Below are positions 20,414 through 28,850 of a DNA stretch of 64,000 bases, piece after piece. The stretch comes from Comamonadaceae bacterium OS-4 (GTDB lineage Bacteria > Pseudomonadota > Gammaproteobacteria > Burkholderiales > Burkholderiaceae_C), in NCBI GenBank assembly GCA_027924025.1, contig AP026970.1, positions 3,556,501 to 3,620,500 of the forward strand. Direction: 5' to 3'. Each line of letters opens with the position of its first letter. The stretch's first letter is position 1. Under the pieces are notes generated by a model, which had not been told where the DNA came from, made no database searches, and saw only the letters and a list, made by a program, of their open reading frames with translations. The translations under genes were made by a program, and so were the position numbers.

Positions 20414-21156
20414 GGCACAGCAGCCGCAAGGACGGCGGCTTTTTCAGCCTCCCGCTCGGCAGTAGTTTTGGCGACTTTGTCGCGGATGTAGCTGGGCATG
20501 GCCAAAGCAGCATCCACAGCCAGACCCTGCGCGAGCAAGGCCGGTGCCACACGCAACATGGCAGCCGCCAAGGGCAAGGCCGGCACGACCTGCGCAGCAT
20601 GGAGCGATGCAGGAGACAGGCGATCGGCATACACCGTAAAAACATTGCCCGCCACCACATGGGGCGCGTCGCCCGCCGGGCTGGCAGCCCAGTCCTCGGG
20701 CCGCAGCACGGCACTGGCGCTCAAGGTCTGCCACTGGCCGCTTTCAAAACGGTAGCGGGCGGCATACATCTCATCCATGCGGGCATCCAACAGGGCGGTC
20801 ACTTGCAGCACTGGCACGTCGGGCAGGGCACGAAACCGCGCGTCTTCGGCAACCGCCAACAGCGAGTCCACCGGCAACACCGGCACCCCTGCCCCGAAGG
20901 CCAAGCCCTGCACCACCGAGCAAGCGGTGCGCAAACCAGTAAACGAGCCCGGGCCGCTGCCAAAGCAAATGGCATCCAGGTCTGCCAAGCGGACACCGGC
21001 ATCAGCCAGCATCTGCAATATGGCCGCAATCAAATCGGTCGATGCCTTGGCCCCCCCGGCGCTCTGATGCTCCACGACACGCGCGCCATGGGGCCCGTCG
21101 GTGCGCAGGGCGATCGAGAGAAATTCGGTTCCGGTATCCAGGGCCAACAGGTTCAT
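20410..21156 (-). CDS. tsaB: tRNA threonylcarbamoyladenosine biosynthesis protein TsaB
   Basis: 248 residues from ATG 21156. ASKHA-fold partner of TsaD and TsaE in making t6A at position 37 of ANN-decoding tRNAs. MNLLALDTGTEFLSIAL and CFGSGPGSFTGLRTACSVVQG are diagnostic. The frame continues upstream to 21378, but that part overlaps dacB on the other strand and lacks family similarity. The divergent dacB start is 41 nt away. The t6A enzyme that supplies threonylcarbamoyl-AMP (Sua5) is encoded 1.5 kb further on. Confidence 0.95.
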   Translation of the reverse strand: MNLLALDTGTEFLSIALRTDGPHGARVVEHQSAGGAKASTDLIAAILQMLADAGVRLADLDAICFGSGPGSFTGLRTACSVVQGLAFGAGVPVLPVDSLLAVAEDARFRALPDVPVLQVTALLDARMDEMYAARYRFESGQWQTLSASAVLRPEDWAASPAGDAPHVVAGNVFTVYADRLSPASLHAAQVVPALPLAAAMLRVAPALLAQGLAVDAALAMPSYIRDKVAKTTAEREAEKAAVLAAAVP

Positions 21157-21197
21157 GCCCCAATTATCCCTGCTGGGGCGGGCCGGATAATGCCCCC

Positions 21198-22673
21198 ATG
21201 TTGTTCTCCCGCTCACTTTCCCGCTCCGCTTGTGCCGCCCTCGCCGTGTGGGCCCTGCACGCCGCCGTCTCGGCCCAAGCCCTCCCCCCTGAAGTCGATG
21301 CTGCCCTGGCCCGCGCCAAAGTGCCGCGCGACGCGGTGTCGTTCCTTGTGACCGATGCCCAAGGCGGCGCAGCACCACGCCTTGCCTACCGCAGCACCAG
21401 CCCCATGAACCCGGCGTCCACCATGAAACTGGTGACCACCATTGCCGCCCTTGACCTGCTGGGGCCCGCTTACACCTGGACCACGCCGGTGTACCTGGAC
21501 GGCACGGTGCAAAACGGTGTGCTCAATGGCAGCCTCTACCTCAAGGGCCAGGGTGACCCCAAGCTGGTGATGGAGCGCCTGTGGCTGTTGCTGCGCCGGG
21601 TGCAGGGCATGGGCATCAAGACCATTGCCGGTGACATCGTGCTCGACCGCAGCGCACTCGAAGTGCCCGAGCCCGACCCGGCCAAGTTCGATGGCGAGCC
21701 CCTGCGCCCCTACAACGTGGCCCCCGATGCGATGCTGCTCAACTTCAAGTCGGTGGTGATGACCTTCACCCCGGACCGCAGCGCCAACCTCGCCTATGTG
21801 CAGTACGACCCGCCACTGGCCGGAGTGAGCCTGCCTGCCACCGTAGCGCTCAATACCACCGCCGAGTGCGGAGACTACCGCGGCGCCCTCAAGGCTGATT
21901 TTTCAGACCCCTTGCGCATCCGCTTTGGCGGCAACTACCCCGCGGCGTGTGGTGAAAAGGTCTGGCCTGTGGCCTACGCCGACCCCAAAGCCTATGCCGC
22001 TCGCACCGTGCAAGGCCTGTGGGAGAGCATGGGAGGCCGGGTGCTGGGCAGCGTGCGCACTGGCAGCGTGCCAGCAGCCCTGTTGGCCGGCAAACCAGCG
22101 CTGGTGACCCAGTCCGCGTCGCTGGCCGAGGTGATTCGCGACATCAACAAATACAGCAACAACGTGATGGCCCAGCAGGTGTTTTTGACGTTGGGCCGCG
22201 TAGCGGGCACCGCCCAAGGCCTGCCGGCCGATACGGTGGCAGATGTCAATCTGCCACCGGGCAGCTTTGCCGCCAGCCGCACGCTGGTGCAACGCTGGTG
22301 GAAAGACCGGATCGGCACCGACGACGCCCCGGTTCTGGACAACGGCTCCGGCCTCTCGCGCCAGGAGCGCATCAGCGCACAAGCCATGGGCCGGCTGCTG
22401 CAAGCCACGTTCACCGCACCCTTTATGCCGGAGTTGATGTCATCCCTGCCGATCACCGGGGTCGATGGCACGCTCAAGCGCATCAAGACCCGCACCAGCG
22501 GCACCGCTCACCTGAAAACCGGCACACTGACCGGCGTGGTCAGCTTGGCGGGCTATGTGCATGCGGTGAGTGGCAAGCGCTATGTGCTGGTCGCCTTTAT
22601 CAACCACCCCAACGCCAATGAGGCCCGCCCTGCGCTAGACGCCTTGGTGGACTGGGCCGGGCGGGATCAGTAA
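21198..22673 (+). CDS. dacB: D-alanyl-D-alanine carboxypeptidase/endopeptidase (PBP4 type)
   Basis: 491 residues from ATG 21198. Signal peptide (about 1-27, ending HAAVSAQA). All three penicillin-binding motifs are present: SxxK as PASTMKLVTT, SxN as KYSNNVMA and KTG as HLKTGTLTG. The insert between the first two motifs has the length expected of the class C PBP4 family. It trims or cleaves peptidoglycan crosslinks in the periplasm. It is the only + strand gene here, diverging from tsaB and convergent with sua5, whose stop is 20 nt away. Confidence 0.95.
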   Translation: MLFSRSLSRSACAALAVWALHAAVSAQALPPEVDAALARAKVPRDAVSFLVTDAQGGAAPRLAYRSTSPMNPASTMKLVTTIAALDLLGPAYTWTTPVYLDGTVQNGVLNGSLYLKGQGDPKLVMERLWLLLRRVQGMGIKTIAGDIVLDRSALEVPEPDPAKFDGEPLRPYNVAPDAMLLNFKSVVMTFTPDRSANLAYVQYDPPLAGVSLPATVALNTTAECGDYRGALKADFSDPLRIRFGGNYPAACGEKVWPVAYADPKAYAARTVQGLWESMGGRVLGSVRTGSVPAALLAGKPALVTQSASLAEVIRDINKYSNNVMAQQVFLTLGRVAGTAQGLPADTVADVNLPPGSFAASRTLVQRWWKDRIGTDDAPVLDNGSGLSRQERISAQAMGRLLQATFTAPFMPELMSSLPITGVDGTLKRIKTRTSGTAHLKTGTLTGVVSLAGYVHAVSGKRYVLVAFINHPNANEARPALDALVDWAGRDQ

Positions 22674-22693
22674 AACGCGGGCCGCGGGCGGCT

Positions 22694-23755
22694 TCAGGCC
22701 GCTGCGCGGATGAGGCGGTCGCGCACGCCATCCCACTCGGGGGTGTCGGGCGGAGTTTCGACCCAGATCAGCTTGACGCCGAGCGCATCCATTTCCCGCA
22801 GCTTGGAGAACAGCTCGTGCGCAGCCGGCTGGGCATGCACTGGCATGCGGTGGGGGGACACCAGCGGCGAGCGCACATGCAGCGGGCTGCGGTGGTACAG
22901 CGCGATCGTGGGGCGCTTGTCCGGCGGGGTGGTACCGCTGAGCAAATCCAAGGCCGCTTGCAGAGCCTGGGCGTCCATCAGGCGCACCGTGGCGCTGGGC
23001 GCGTAGTGCGACTCCAGAGTCCCGGAGGCCCGGGGCGCTTGCTGAGTCTGCGCTTCCAGCTCTTCTTTTGATAGCAATTTACGCCCGCACGCATCTTCCA
23101 CCTGTTGGGCGGTGATGGAGCCGGGACGCAAGAGCACCGGTGCACCCCGGGTGCAGTCGATGATGGTGGACTCAATGCCCACCTCACACGGCCCGCCGTC
23201 CAGGATCAGCAAGTCGTCCCCGAATTCGCTGTGCACATGGGCCGCGGTGGTGGGGCTGACCCGGCCGAATTGGTTGGCGCTGGGGGCCGCAATCCCCCAC
23301 ACCACGCGCCCGCCCTCTGAGGGCTTGCGCAGCACCGACAGCACTGCTTGGGCCACCGGGTGTGACGGGCAGCGCAGTCCGATGCTGTTTTGCCCGCCGG
23401 CAGCCGCCGCGCCGACGCCCTCTTTGCGCGGCAGGATCAGGGTCAGCGGGCCGGGCCAGAAGGCCGACATGAGCTGCTGCGCAAATGCCGGCACGCGGAC
23501 GCAGTAGTGCGCCACACCGCCCATGCCGCCATCAAAGGCGGCCACATGCACGATCAACGGGTGGTCCGCCGGACGTCCCTTGGCGGCAAATATCTGCCCC
23601 ACGGCCGCCGGGTCGGAGGCGTCAGCCCCCAAGCCATACACCGTCTCGGTAGGCAAGCCCAATAGGCCACCCGCCCGCACAGCGTCTGCGGCAGCAGCTA
23701 TGGAATCAGGAGCAAGCTCAATACCGTCAGCTTGCTTGTAGGCAGAAACAATCAT
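22694..23755 (-). CDS. Threonylcarbamoyl-AMP synthase (Sua5/YwlC)
   Basis: 353 residues from ATG 23755. Makes threonylcarbamoyl-AMP from threonine, bicarbonate and ATP for t6A. The YrdC domain has GLPTETVYGLGADA, AAKGRPADHPLIVHV and the SANxFG-type APSANQFGRVSPT; the Sua5 C-terminal domain lies at about 240-353, joined by the usual linker. It is the last gene of a purE-purK-sua5 run, 26 nt after purK. Two copies of the dispersed repeat are read through in the opposite sense: one codes for part of the first helix (ELAPDSIAAAADAV), the other for the interdomain linker (LLSKEELEAQ). The frame is open further upstream inside purK, but that part is not homologous. Confidence 0.93.
   Translation of the reverse strand: MIVSAYKQADGIELAPDSIAAAADAVRAGGLLGLPTETVYGLGADASDPAAVGQIFAAKGRPADHPLIVHVAAFDGGMGGVAHYCVRVPAFAQQLMSAFWPGPLTLILPRKEGVGAAAAGGQNSIGLRCPSHPVAQAVLSVLRKPSEGGRVVWGIAAPSANQFGRVSPTTAAHVHSEFGDDLLILDGGPCEVGIESTIIDCTRGAPVLLRPGSITAQQVEDACGRKLLSKEELEAQTQQAPRASGTLESHYAPSATVRLMDAQALQAALDLLSGTTPPDKRPTIALYHRSPLHVRSPLVSPHRMPVHAQPAAHELFSKLREMDALGVKLIWVETPPDTPEWDGVRDRLIRAAA
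23049..23077 (+). repeat. Dispersed repeat copy H inside sua5 (interdomain linker)
   Basis: GCGC-N4-AGCT, then TTTT-GATAGCAAT, aligns base for base with copy E (23-24 of 29 positions) and has the same 5-7-5 layout at 23058-23074 (GCTCT...ATAGC). It is read on the complementary strand as part of the Sua5 linker. Confidence 0.55.
23687..23716 (+). repeat. Dispersed repeat copy J inside sua5 (near the N-terminus)
   Basis: TGCG..AGCAGCTATG....TCAGGAGCAA matches copy D at about 25 of 30 positions, including the same atypical right arm GGAGC (GCTAT at 23697-23701, GGAGC at 23709-23713). It is translated from the other strand as residues 14-23 or so of Sua5. Confidence 0.5.
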
Positions 23756-23781
23756 GCAGGTTGCGCTCGGGTAGGGACCGG

Positions 23782-24996
23782 TCAAAAAGCGGCAATGCCG
23801 AGAATGCGCGCCGCTTCCAGCGCGGTGGCACGCACCTGCTCGATGGTGGCGCCGGTGATATTGAGGTGCCCCATCTTGCGGCCCTTTTTGGCGTCGAGCT
23901 TGCCGTAGAGGTGCAGGTGGGTGCCGGGCAAGGCCAACACGGCAGACCAATCGGGCACACCACCATTACGACCATCCTCAGGCCATACATCACCCAACAG
24001 GTTGAGCATGATGGACGGGCTGTGCTGGCGCGGTTGCACCAGCGGCAAGCCAGCCAGCGTGCGCACCTGCAGGTGGAACTGCGAGACATCGCAGGCGTCC
24101 ATGCTGTAGTGGCCGCTGTTGTGCGGGCGCGGCGCCATTTCGTTGACTACCAAGCCGCCCAGGCCAGCAGCGGCAGGGTTCGACTCATCGAGCGCAAAGA
24201 ACTCCACACACAGCACGCCGACGTAGCCCACACCCTGCGCTATCGATTTCGCAGCAGCAACCGCACGTTCTGCGAGGGCCGGAGGCACATTTCCTTCATA
24301 AACCTCAGTAACCGCCAGAATACCGTCACGGTGCAGGTTGCGCTGCACCGGCAAGTTCACGCAAGTGCCATCGGCACCACGCGCCACGATGACACTGCAC
24401 TCCCACTGCAGGGGCAGCATCTTTTCCAGCACACAGGACACTTGCCCCAAGTCGGTCCACGCGGCTGCCAACTGGGCGGGCGTCTTGACCCGCACCTGGC
24501 CTTTGCCGTCGTAACCCATGCGGGCGGTTTTGAGAATGCCTGGGAGCAAGTTGGAGTCGATGGCGGCCAATTGCTCAGCTGTTTCAATCACCGCATAGGG
24601 CGCGCAAGGCACGCCGCATTGCACAAAGTGCGCCTTTTCCGCAGCGCGGTCTTGTGCGATGGCCACCGCAGCCCCGCTGGGCGCCACCGGGCGACTTTGC
24701 GCCAGTTGGTTCAGCGCCTCGGCCGGCACATTCTCAAACTCGGTGGTGATGGCGGCAGACACTGCAGCCAAGCGAGCCAAGCCCTCAGGGTCGGTGTACG
24801 CAGTTTGCACATGGTGGTGGCTGATGCGGCCGGCCGGGCTGGTGGTATCCGGGTCCAGCACGGCGGTGAAAAAGCCCATCTGTTGCGCAGCATGCGCAAA
24901 CATGCGGCCTAGCTGACCGCCACCCATCACGCCCAAGGTGGTCTCTTTGCTGCTGCCTAACGCGGCAGCGGCCGGTATGGTGTTCATTGCGGCCAT
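23782..24996 (-). CDS. purK: 5-(carboxyamino)imidazole ribonucleotide synthase
   Basis: 404 residues. ATP-grasp enzyme converting AIR, bicarbonate and ATP to N5-CAIR in purine synthesis. LGVMGGGQLGRMFAHAA at the start and ARMGYDGKGQVRV in the ATP-grasp part are diagnostic; EMAPRPHNSGHYSMDAC carries the metal-binding residues. Its ATG overlaps the purE stop by one base (TAATG), so the two are coupled. A second in-frame ATG lies three codons on. Confidence 0.97.
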   Translation of the reverse strand: MAAMNTIPAAAALGSSKETTLGVMGGGQLGRMFAHAAQQMGFFTAVLDPDTTSPAGRISHHHVQTAYTDPEGLARLAAVSAAITTEFENVPAEALNQLAQSRPVAPSGAAVAIAQDRAAEKAHFVQCGVPCAPYAVIETAEQLAAIDSNLLPGILKTARMGYDGKGQVRVKTPAQLAAAWTDLGQVSCVLEKMLPLQWECSVIVARGADGTCVNLPVQRNLHRDGILAVTEVYEGNVPPALAERAVAAAKSIAQGVGYVGVLCVEFFALDESNPAAAGLGGLVVNEMAPRPHNSGHYSMDACDVSQFHLQVRTLAGLPLVQPRQHSPSIMLNLLGDVWPEDGRNGGVPDWSAVLALPGTHLHLYGKLDAKKGRKMGHLNITGATIEQVRATALEAARILGIAAF

Positions 24997-25499
24997 TAGG
25001 TCGCGCTACCGGTCACCGGCAGGGTCATGTTGCGGGCGGTTTGCGTCTGGTCGATGCGGAAAGCATCCAGCTCCATGCGCAGGTCGGGGTTTTCATTGGC
25101 CAAGAGCGCTACTGCAAACAGGGCTGCGTTGGCAGCACCTGCGCTGCCGATGGCAAAGGTCGCCACAGGAATGCCTTTGGGCATTTGCACAATGCTGTGC
25201 AAAGAGTCGACCCCTGAGAGCGCTTTGCTCTGCACCGGCACACCCAGCACCGGCACCGTGGTTTTGGCCGCCAGCATGCCCGGCAGGTGGGCAGCACCGC
25301 CCGCTCCGGCGATGATGGCCTTCAAGCCCCGGCCCGCAGCGGCCTCGGCGTAGCGGAACATGTCGTCGGGCATGCGATGGGCGGAAATGACGCGCGCCTC
25401 AAAGCCGATACCAAACTGTTGGAGAATCTGGACTGCGTGTTGCATGGTGTCCCAATCCGAGTTGGAACCCATGACGACGCCGATTTGAATTGTTTTCAT
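24996..25499 (-). CDS. purE: N5-carboxyaminoimidazole ribonucleotide mutase
   Basis: 167 residues. Converts N5-CAIR to CAIR, the step after Pur[13 protein letters not shown] binds the substrate phosphate, SAHRMPD holds the catalytic histidine, and [10 protein letters not shown] and [16 protein letters not shown] follow in the order of class I PurE. It starts 37 nt from the divergent cnoX-like gene, leaving a very short promoter region for both. Confidence 0.97.
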   Translation of the reverse strand: MKTIQIGVVMGSNSDWDTMQHAVQILQQFGIGFEARVISAHRMPDDMFRYAEAAAGRGLKAIIAGAGGAAHLPGMLAAKTTVPVLGVPVQSKALSGVDSLHSIVQMPKGIPVATFAIGSAGAANAALFAVALLANENPDLRMELDAFRIDQTQTARNMTLPVTGSAT

Positions 25500-25536
25500 A
25501 GTTGAATTTTACTTTTTCACCCCGAGCTAACTTCCC

Positions 25537-26493
25537 ATGATCGACGTCACCCTAGAAAACTTCGAAACCGAAGTCATCGCCGCCTCTCACCAGGTGCCCG
25601 TTCTGGTCGATTTTTGGGCGCCTTGGTGCGGCCCTTGCAAGACGCTGGGACCGCTGCTGGAGAAGGTAGAAGCCGACTACGGCGGCCGCTTCAAGCTGGT
25701 GAAAATCGACTCCGACCAGGAGCAACAGCTCGCCCAGGCTTTCGGCATCCGCAGCATTCCCACTTGCGTGTTGATGATCAACGGCAAGCCCGCCGATGGC
25801 TTCATGGGCGCGGTGCCCGAGAGCAAGCTCAAAGAGTTTCTGGACAAGCACGTTCCCACCGAAGAAGTGCTGGAAGCAGAAGCCGATGTGGAAGATGCCC
25901 AGTCTCTGGCAGAAGCGGGTGACCCTCGTGCCGCCCTGCAAAAGCTGCACGAAGCCCTGACCCTGAACCCCGGCAACGATGACGCACGCTACGACTACGT
26001 CAAGCTGCTGATCGAGAGCGACATGATCGAAGACGCCGAGGCCGCCTTGGCCCCGACCTTGGCCTACATCCCCAAGCAGCAGCGCTTTGAAGCCCTGGCG
26101 CAGTTTCTGGATGCCATCAAGTTCGTGCTGACCGACGACAAAGGCCTATGGACCCCGGCCCAGTTTGATGAAGTGATCGCCACCAACAAGCGCGACTTTG
26201 ACACCCGCCTGGCCAAAGCCCGTGTGCTGATGGTGGGTGGAGACTGGACCGGCTCGATGGACGAGCTGCTGGAAATCATCATGCGTGACAAGGCTTGGAA
26301 CCACGAGGTACCGCGCAAAACCTTTGTGGCGATTCTCGAGTTGCTGACCCCGCTCAAGCCCAAAGTCGATCCGGCAGCAGCTGGCAAGGCCCCAGGCGGT
26401 ATCGAGGTGCTGGGCAAAGTGGTCACGGAGCAAGACCCGCAAGCGCAGCTGGTCGCCAGCTACCGCCGCAAGCTCAGCATGGCGCTGAACTGA
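25537..26493 (+). CDS. CnoX-like thioredoxin with C-terminal TPR domain
   Basis: 318 residues. N-terminal thioredoxin fold (about 1-108) with an intact WCGPC active site and cis-proline IRSIPT, then a helical TPR-like domain (115-318). This is the YbbN/CnoX architecture: a cytoplasmic protein that holds unfolded clients and cooperates with GroEL/ES. The complete CGPC means thiol-disulfide activity is possible, unlike the E. coli protein. It is the only + strand gene between purC and purE and interrupts an otherwise co-oriented purine and glycolysis block. Confidence 0.88.
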   Translation: MIDVTLENFETEVIAASHQVPVLVDFWAPWCGPCKTLGPLLEKVEADYGGRFKLVKIDSDQEQQLAQAFGIRSIPTCVLMINGKPADGFMGAVPESKLKEFLDKHVPTEEVLEAEADVEDAQSLAEAGDPRAALQKLHEALTLNPGNDDARYDYVKLLIESDMIEDAEAALAPTLAYIPKQQRFEALAQFLDAIKFVLTDDKGLWTPAQFDEVIATNKRDFDTRLAKARVLMVGGDWTGSMDELLEIIMRDKAWNHEVPRKTFVAILELLTPLKPKVDPAAAGKAPGGIEVLGKVVTEQDPQAQLVASYRRKLSMALN

Positions 26494-26520
26494 GCGAAGG
26501 CACCTTCCGCTTGAAAAACA

Positions 26521-26543
26521 AAAGGCCCCTCGGGGCCTTTTTT
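26521..26543. terminator. Bidirectional terminator between cnoX-like gene and purC
   Basis: AAAGGCCC-CTCG-GGGCCTTT followed by TTT, with A-rich sequence on the left, so T runs occur in both directions. It lies in the convergent gap. Confidence 0.85.
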
Positions 26544-26601
26544 ATTTCACGCATGGCGGCGAGGGTCACAGGCAAAGCGCCTGTGCACTTGCCTCAGCCC
26601 A

Positions 26602-27507
26602 TCAAGCGGTCAAGCGCTGCAGGGCTTCGCGGTACTTGTCAGCGGTTTTCTCAATCACTTCGCGGGGCACGCGAGGTGCGGGGGGTGTTTTGTCCCACGG
26701 CTTGCCATCCACCAAGGCCTGCTCCAACCAGTCGCGCACAAACTGCTTGTCGTAGCTCGGGGGGTTGGTGCCGACCTGGTAGCTCTCCACAGGCCAGTAG
26801 CGGGACGAATCGGGGGTCAAGACCTCGTCCATCAGGGTCAAGGTGCCATCTTTGTCCAGGCCGAATTCGAACTTGGTATCCGCGATGATGATGCCCTTGG
26901 TGAGCGCAAACTCGGCCGCCACCTTGTAGATGCGGATGCTGATGTCGCGAATCTGGGTCGCCAGTTCGAGGCCAATCATCTCGACAGTTTTTTCGAACGT
27001 GATGTTCTCATCGTGGTCACCGACTGCAGCCTTGGCAGCAGGGGTGTAAATCGGCTCGGGCAACTTGCTGGCATTTTGCAAACCAGCCGGCAAGGGCACG
27101 CCGCAGACTGCGCTGTTCTGCTGGTACTCCTTCCAGCCGCTGCCCGCCAGATAGCCGCGCACGACGGCTTCGACCGGCAGGGGCTTGAGGCGTTTCACCA
27201 ACATCGAGCGCCCGGTCACTTGGGCCACCTCTGCAGCAGTCACCACGCTCTCGGGGGCGTCACCGGTCAAATGGTTGGGGCACACATCGGCGCCATTTTT
27301 GCCCAGCTTCTCGAACCAGAACAGCGCCATCTGCGTCAGCAGCGCGCCTTTACCCGGAATCGGCTCGCCCATGATCACGTCAAACGCGCTCAAACGGTCG
27401 CTGGCCACCATCAGGATGCGGTCGTCGCCCACCGCATAGTTGTCGCGCACCTTGCCACGGGCAAGCAATGGAAGGGACAGGGCGGAGGTGTGCAAAGCTG
27501 AAGTCAT
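26602..27507 (-). CDS. purC: Phosphoribosylaminoimidazole-succinocarboxamide synthase
   Basis: 301 residues from ATG 27507 (a TTG four codons upstream is less likely). Joins CAIR and aspartate with [33 protein letters not shown] near the N-terminus, [14 protein letters not shown], and a C-terminal [13 protein letters not shown] are typical of the roughly 300-residue class found in beta-proteobacteria. A terminator separates it from fba upstream, so it probably has its own promoter despite the co-orientation. Confidence 0.96.
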   Translation of the reverse strand: MTSALHTSALSLPLLARGKVRDNYAVGDDRILMVASDRLSAFDVIMGEPIPGKGALLTQMALFWFEKLGKNGADVCPNHLTGDAPESVVTAAEVAQVTGRSMLVKRLKPLPVEAVVRGYLAGSGWKEYQQNSAVCGVPLPAGLQNASKLPEPIYTPAAKAAVGDHDENITFEKTVEMIGLELATQIRDISIRIYKVAAEFALTKGIIIADTKFEFGLDKDGTLTLMDEVLTPDSSRYWPVESYQVGTNPPSYDKQFVRDWLEQALVDGKPWDKTPPAPRVPREVIEKTADKYREALQRLTA

Positions 27508-27525
27508 GGCGTCCAACAAATTAAA

Positions 27526-27558
27526 AAGGCTTCGCCCCGGAATGGAAGGCGAAGCCTT
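27526..27558 (-). terminator. Terminator of fba
   Basis: An 11-bp perfect stem (AAGGCTTCGCC / GGCGAAGCCTT) with an 11-nt loop. Read on the minus strand it ends in TTTTT, so it stops transcripts coming from fba before purC. Confidence 0.8.
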
Positions 27559-27600
27559 GGATTATCGCAAGTTCGCGCCGGCCTGCGGCGCGTGAGCGGC

Positions 27601-28683
27601 TCAGGCGGTGACCGCGCTGTCCTGCACCACTTGAGACAACTCGCCGCGCGCGTACTGACCCGCCACCACTTGCAGGCTGTGGCCCTTGATGCTGGCCGCA
27701 CGACCTTCACAGCCGAACTCGATGTAACGCTGCTTGCACAACTGTTTGGCGGCTTCACGGGCGGGCTTGAGCCACTCGCGGGCATCGAACTTTTCGGGGT
27801 TCTCGAACATGAACTTGCGCACGGCAGCGGTCATGGCCATGCGGATATCGGTGTCGATATTGACCTTGCGCACGCCGAATTGAATGGCGCGCTGCACCTC
27901 TTCGACGGGCACGCCCCAGGTCTGGGCCATCTTGCCGCCGTATTGGTTGATGGCGGCCAGCAACTCTTGGGGCACTGCGCTGGAGCCGTGCATCACCAAA
28001 TGGGTGTTGGGGATGCGGGCGTGAATTTCCTTGATGCGCTCAATCGCCAAGATATCGCCTGTGGGCTGGCGGGTGAATTTGTAAGCGCCGTGGCTGGTGC
28101 CAATGGCAATGGCCAAAGCGTCCAGCTGGGTGCGTTTGACAAATTCGGCAGCTTCTTCAGGGTCAGTGAGCAGCTGCTCGCGGGTCATGACAGCGTCCGT
28201 GCCGTGGCCGTCTTCCTTGTCGCCCTGCATGGTCTCCAGGGAGCCGAGGCAACCCAACTCGCCCTCCACGGTCACACCCAACTTGTGGGCCATGTCCACC
28301 ACTTTGCGGGTGACTTCGACGTTGTATTCAAAGCTGGCGATGGTTTTGCCGTCGGCTTCCAAAGAGCCGTCCATCATCACCGAGCTGAAGCCCAGGTCGA
28401 TCGCGCCCTGGCATACCGCGGGGCTTTGGCCATGGTCTTGGTGCATCACCACGGGAATGGTGGGGTAGCTCTCTACCGCCGCCTGGATCAGGTGCTTAAG
28501 AAAGTGCTCGCCGGCATATTTGCGGGCGCCGGCGCTGGCCTGCATGATCACGGGGGCACCGGTTTCCTTGGCGGCCTCCATGATGGCCTGGACTTGCTCC
28601 AGGTTGTTGACGTTAAACGCTGGAATCGCATAGTTATGCGTTGCCGCGTGGTCCAGTAGCTCGCGCATCGAAACGAGTGCCAT
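27601..28683 (-). CDS. fba: Class II fructose-bisphosphate aldolase
   Basis: 360 residues. Reversible aldol cleavage of fructose 1,6-bisphosphate. Zinc ligands are visible in [14 protein letters not shown] and the HGSSAVP block; GTSHGAYKF binds substrate phosphate. Length and sequence fit the class IIB/Calvin-cycle-related branch common in Burkholderiales. Upstream, two copies of CTTGGTAAC spaced 11 bp apart (28725-28744) may be an operator shared with pyk. It sits between pyk and purC, all on the minus strand. Confidence 0.96.
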   Translation of the reverse strand: MALVSMRELLDHAATHNYAIPAFNVNNLEQVQAIMEAAKETGAPVIMQASAGARKYAGEHFLKHLIQAAVESYPTIPVVMHQDHGQSPAVCQGAIDLGFSSVMMDGSLEADGKTIASFEYNVEVTRKVVDMAHKLGVTVEGELGCLGSLETMQGDKEDGHGTDAVMTREQLLTDPEEAAEFVKRTQLDALAIAIGTSHGAYKFTRQPTGDILAIERIKEIHARIPNTHLVMHGSSAVPQELLAAINQYGGKMAQTWGVPVEEVQRAIQFGVRKVNIDTDIRMAMTAAVRKFMFENPEKFDAREWLKPAREAAKQLCKQRYIEFGCEGRAASIKGHSLQVVAGQYARGELSQVVQDSAVTA

Positions 28684-28724
28684 TTTTCTATCCCCAGGAA
28701 GTTAAAAATCCGTCAACGGCCCGA

Positions 28725-28744
28725 CTTGGTAACCGCTTGGTAAC
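28725..28744. promoter_or_regulatory. Tandem CTTGGTAAC motifs upstream of fba
   Basis: Two identical 9-mers start 11 bp apart, one helical turn, 42-61 nt before the fba start codon. A one-mismatch copy (CTTGGTTAC) is found at the same distance from pyk. The regulator is unknown. Confidence 0.45.
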
Positions 28745-28806
28745 TTTTACCGTTGCCGGATTCTACTCGCCAAGGGTTAACCCCCGCCACTTCGACTTGG
28801 TGGCAT

Positions 28807-28835
28807 AAAAAAAGGGAGCCTCAGCTCCCTTTTTT
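28807..28835. terminator. Terminator of pyk
   Basis: GGGAGC-CTCA-GCTCCC flanked by A7 on the left and T6 on the right. It lies 16-44 nt past the pyk stop and works for the minus strand. Confidence 0.88.
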
Positions 28836-28850
28836 GTCTGCAGTTGCCGA

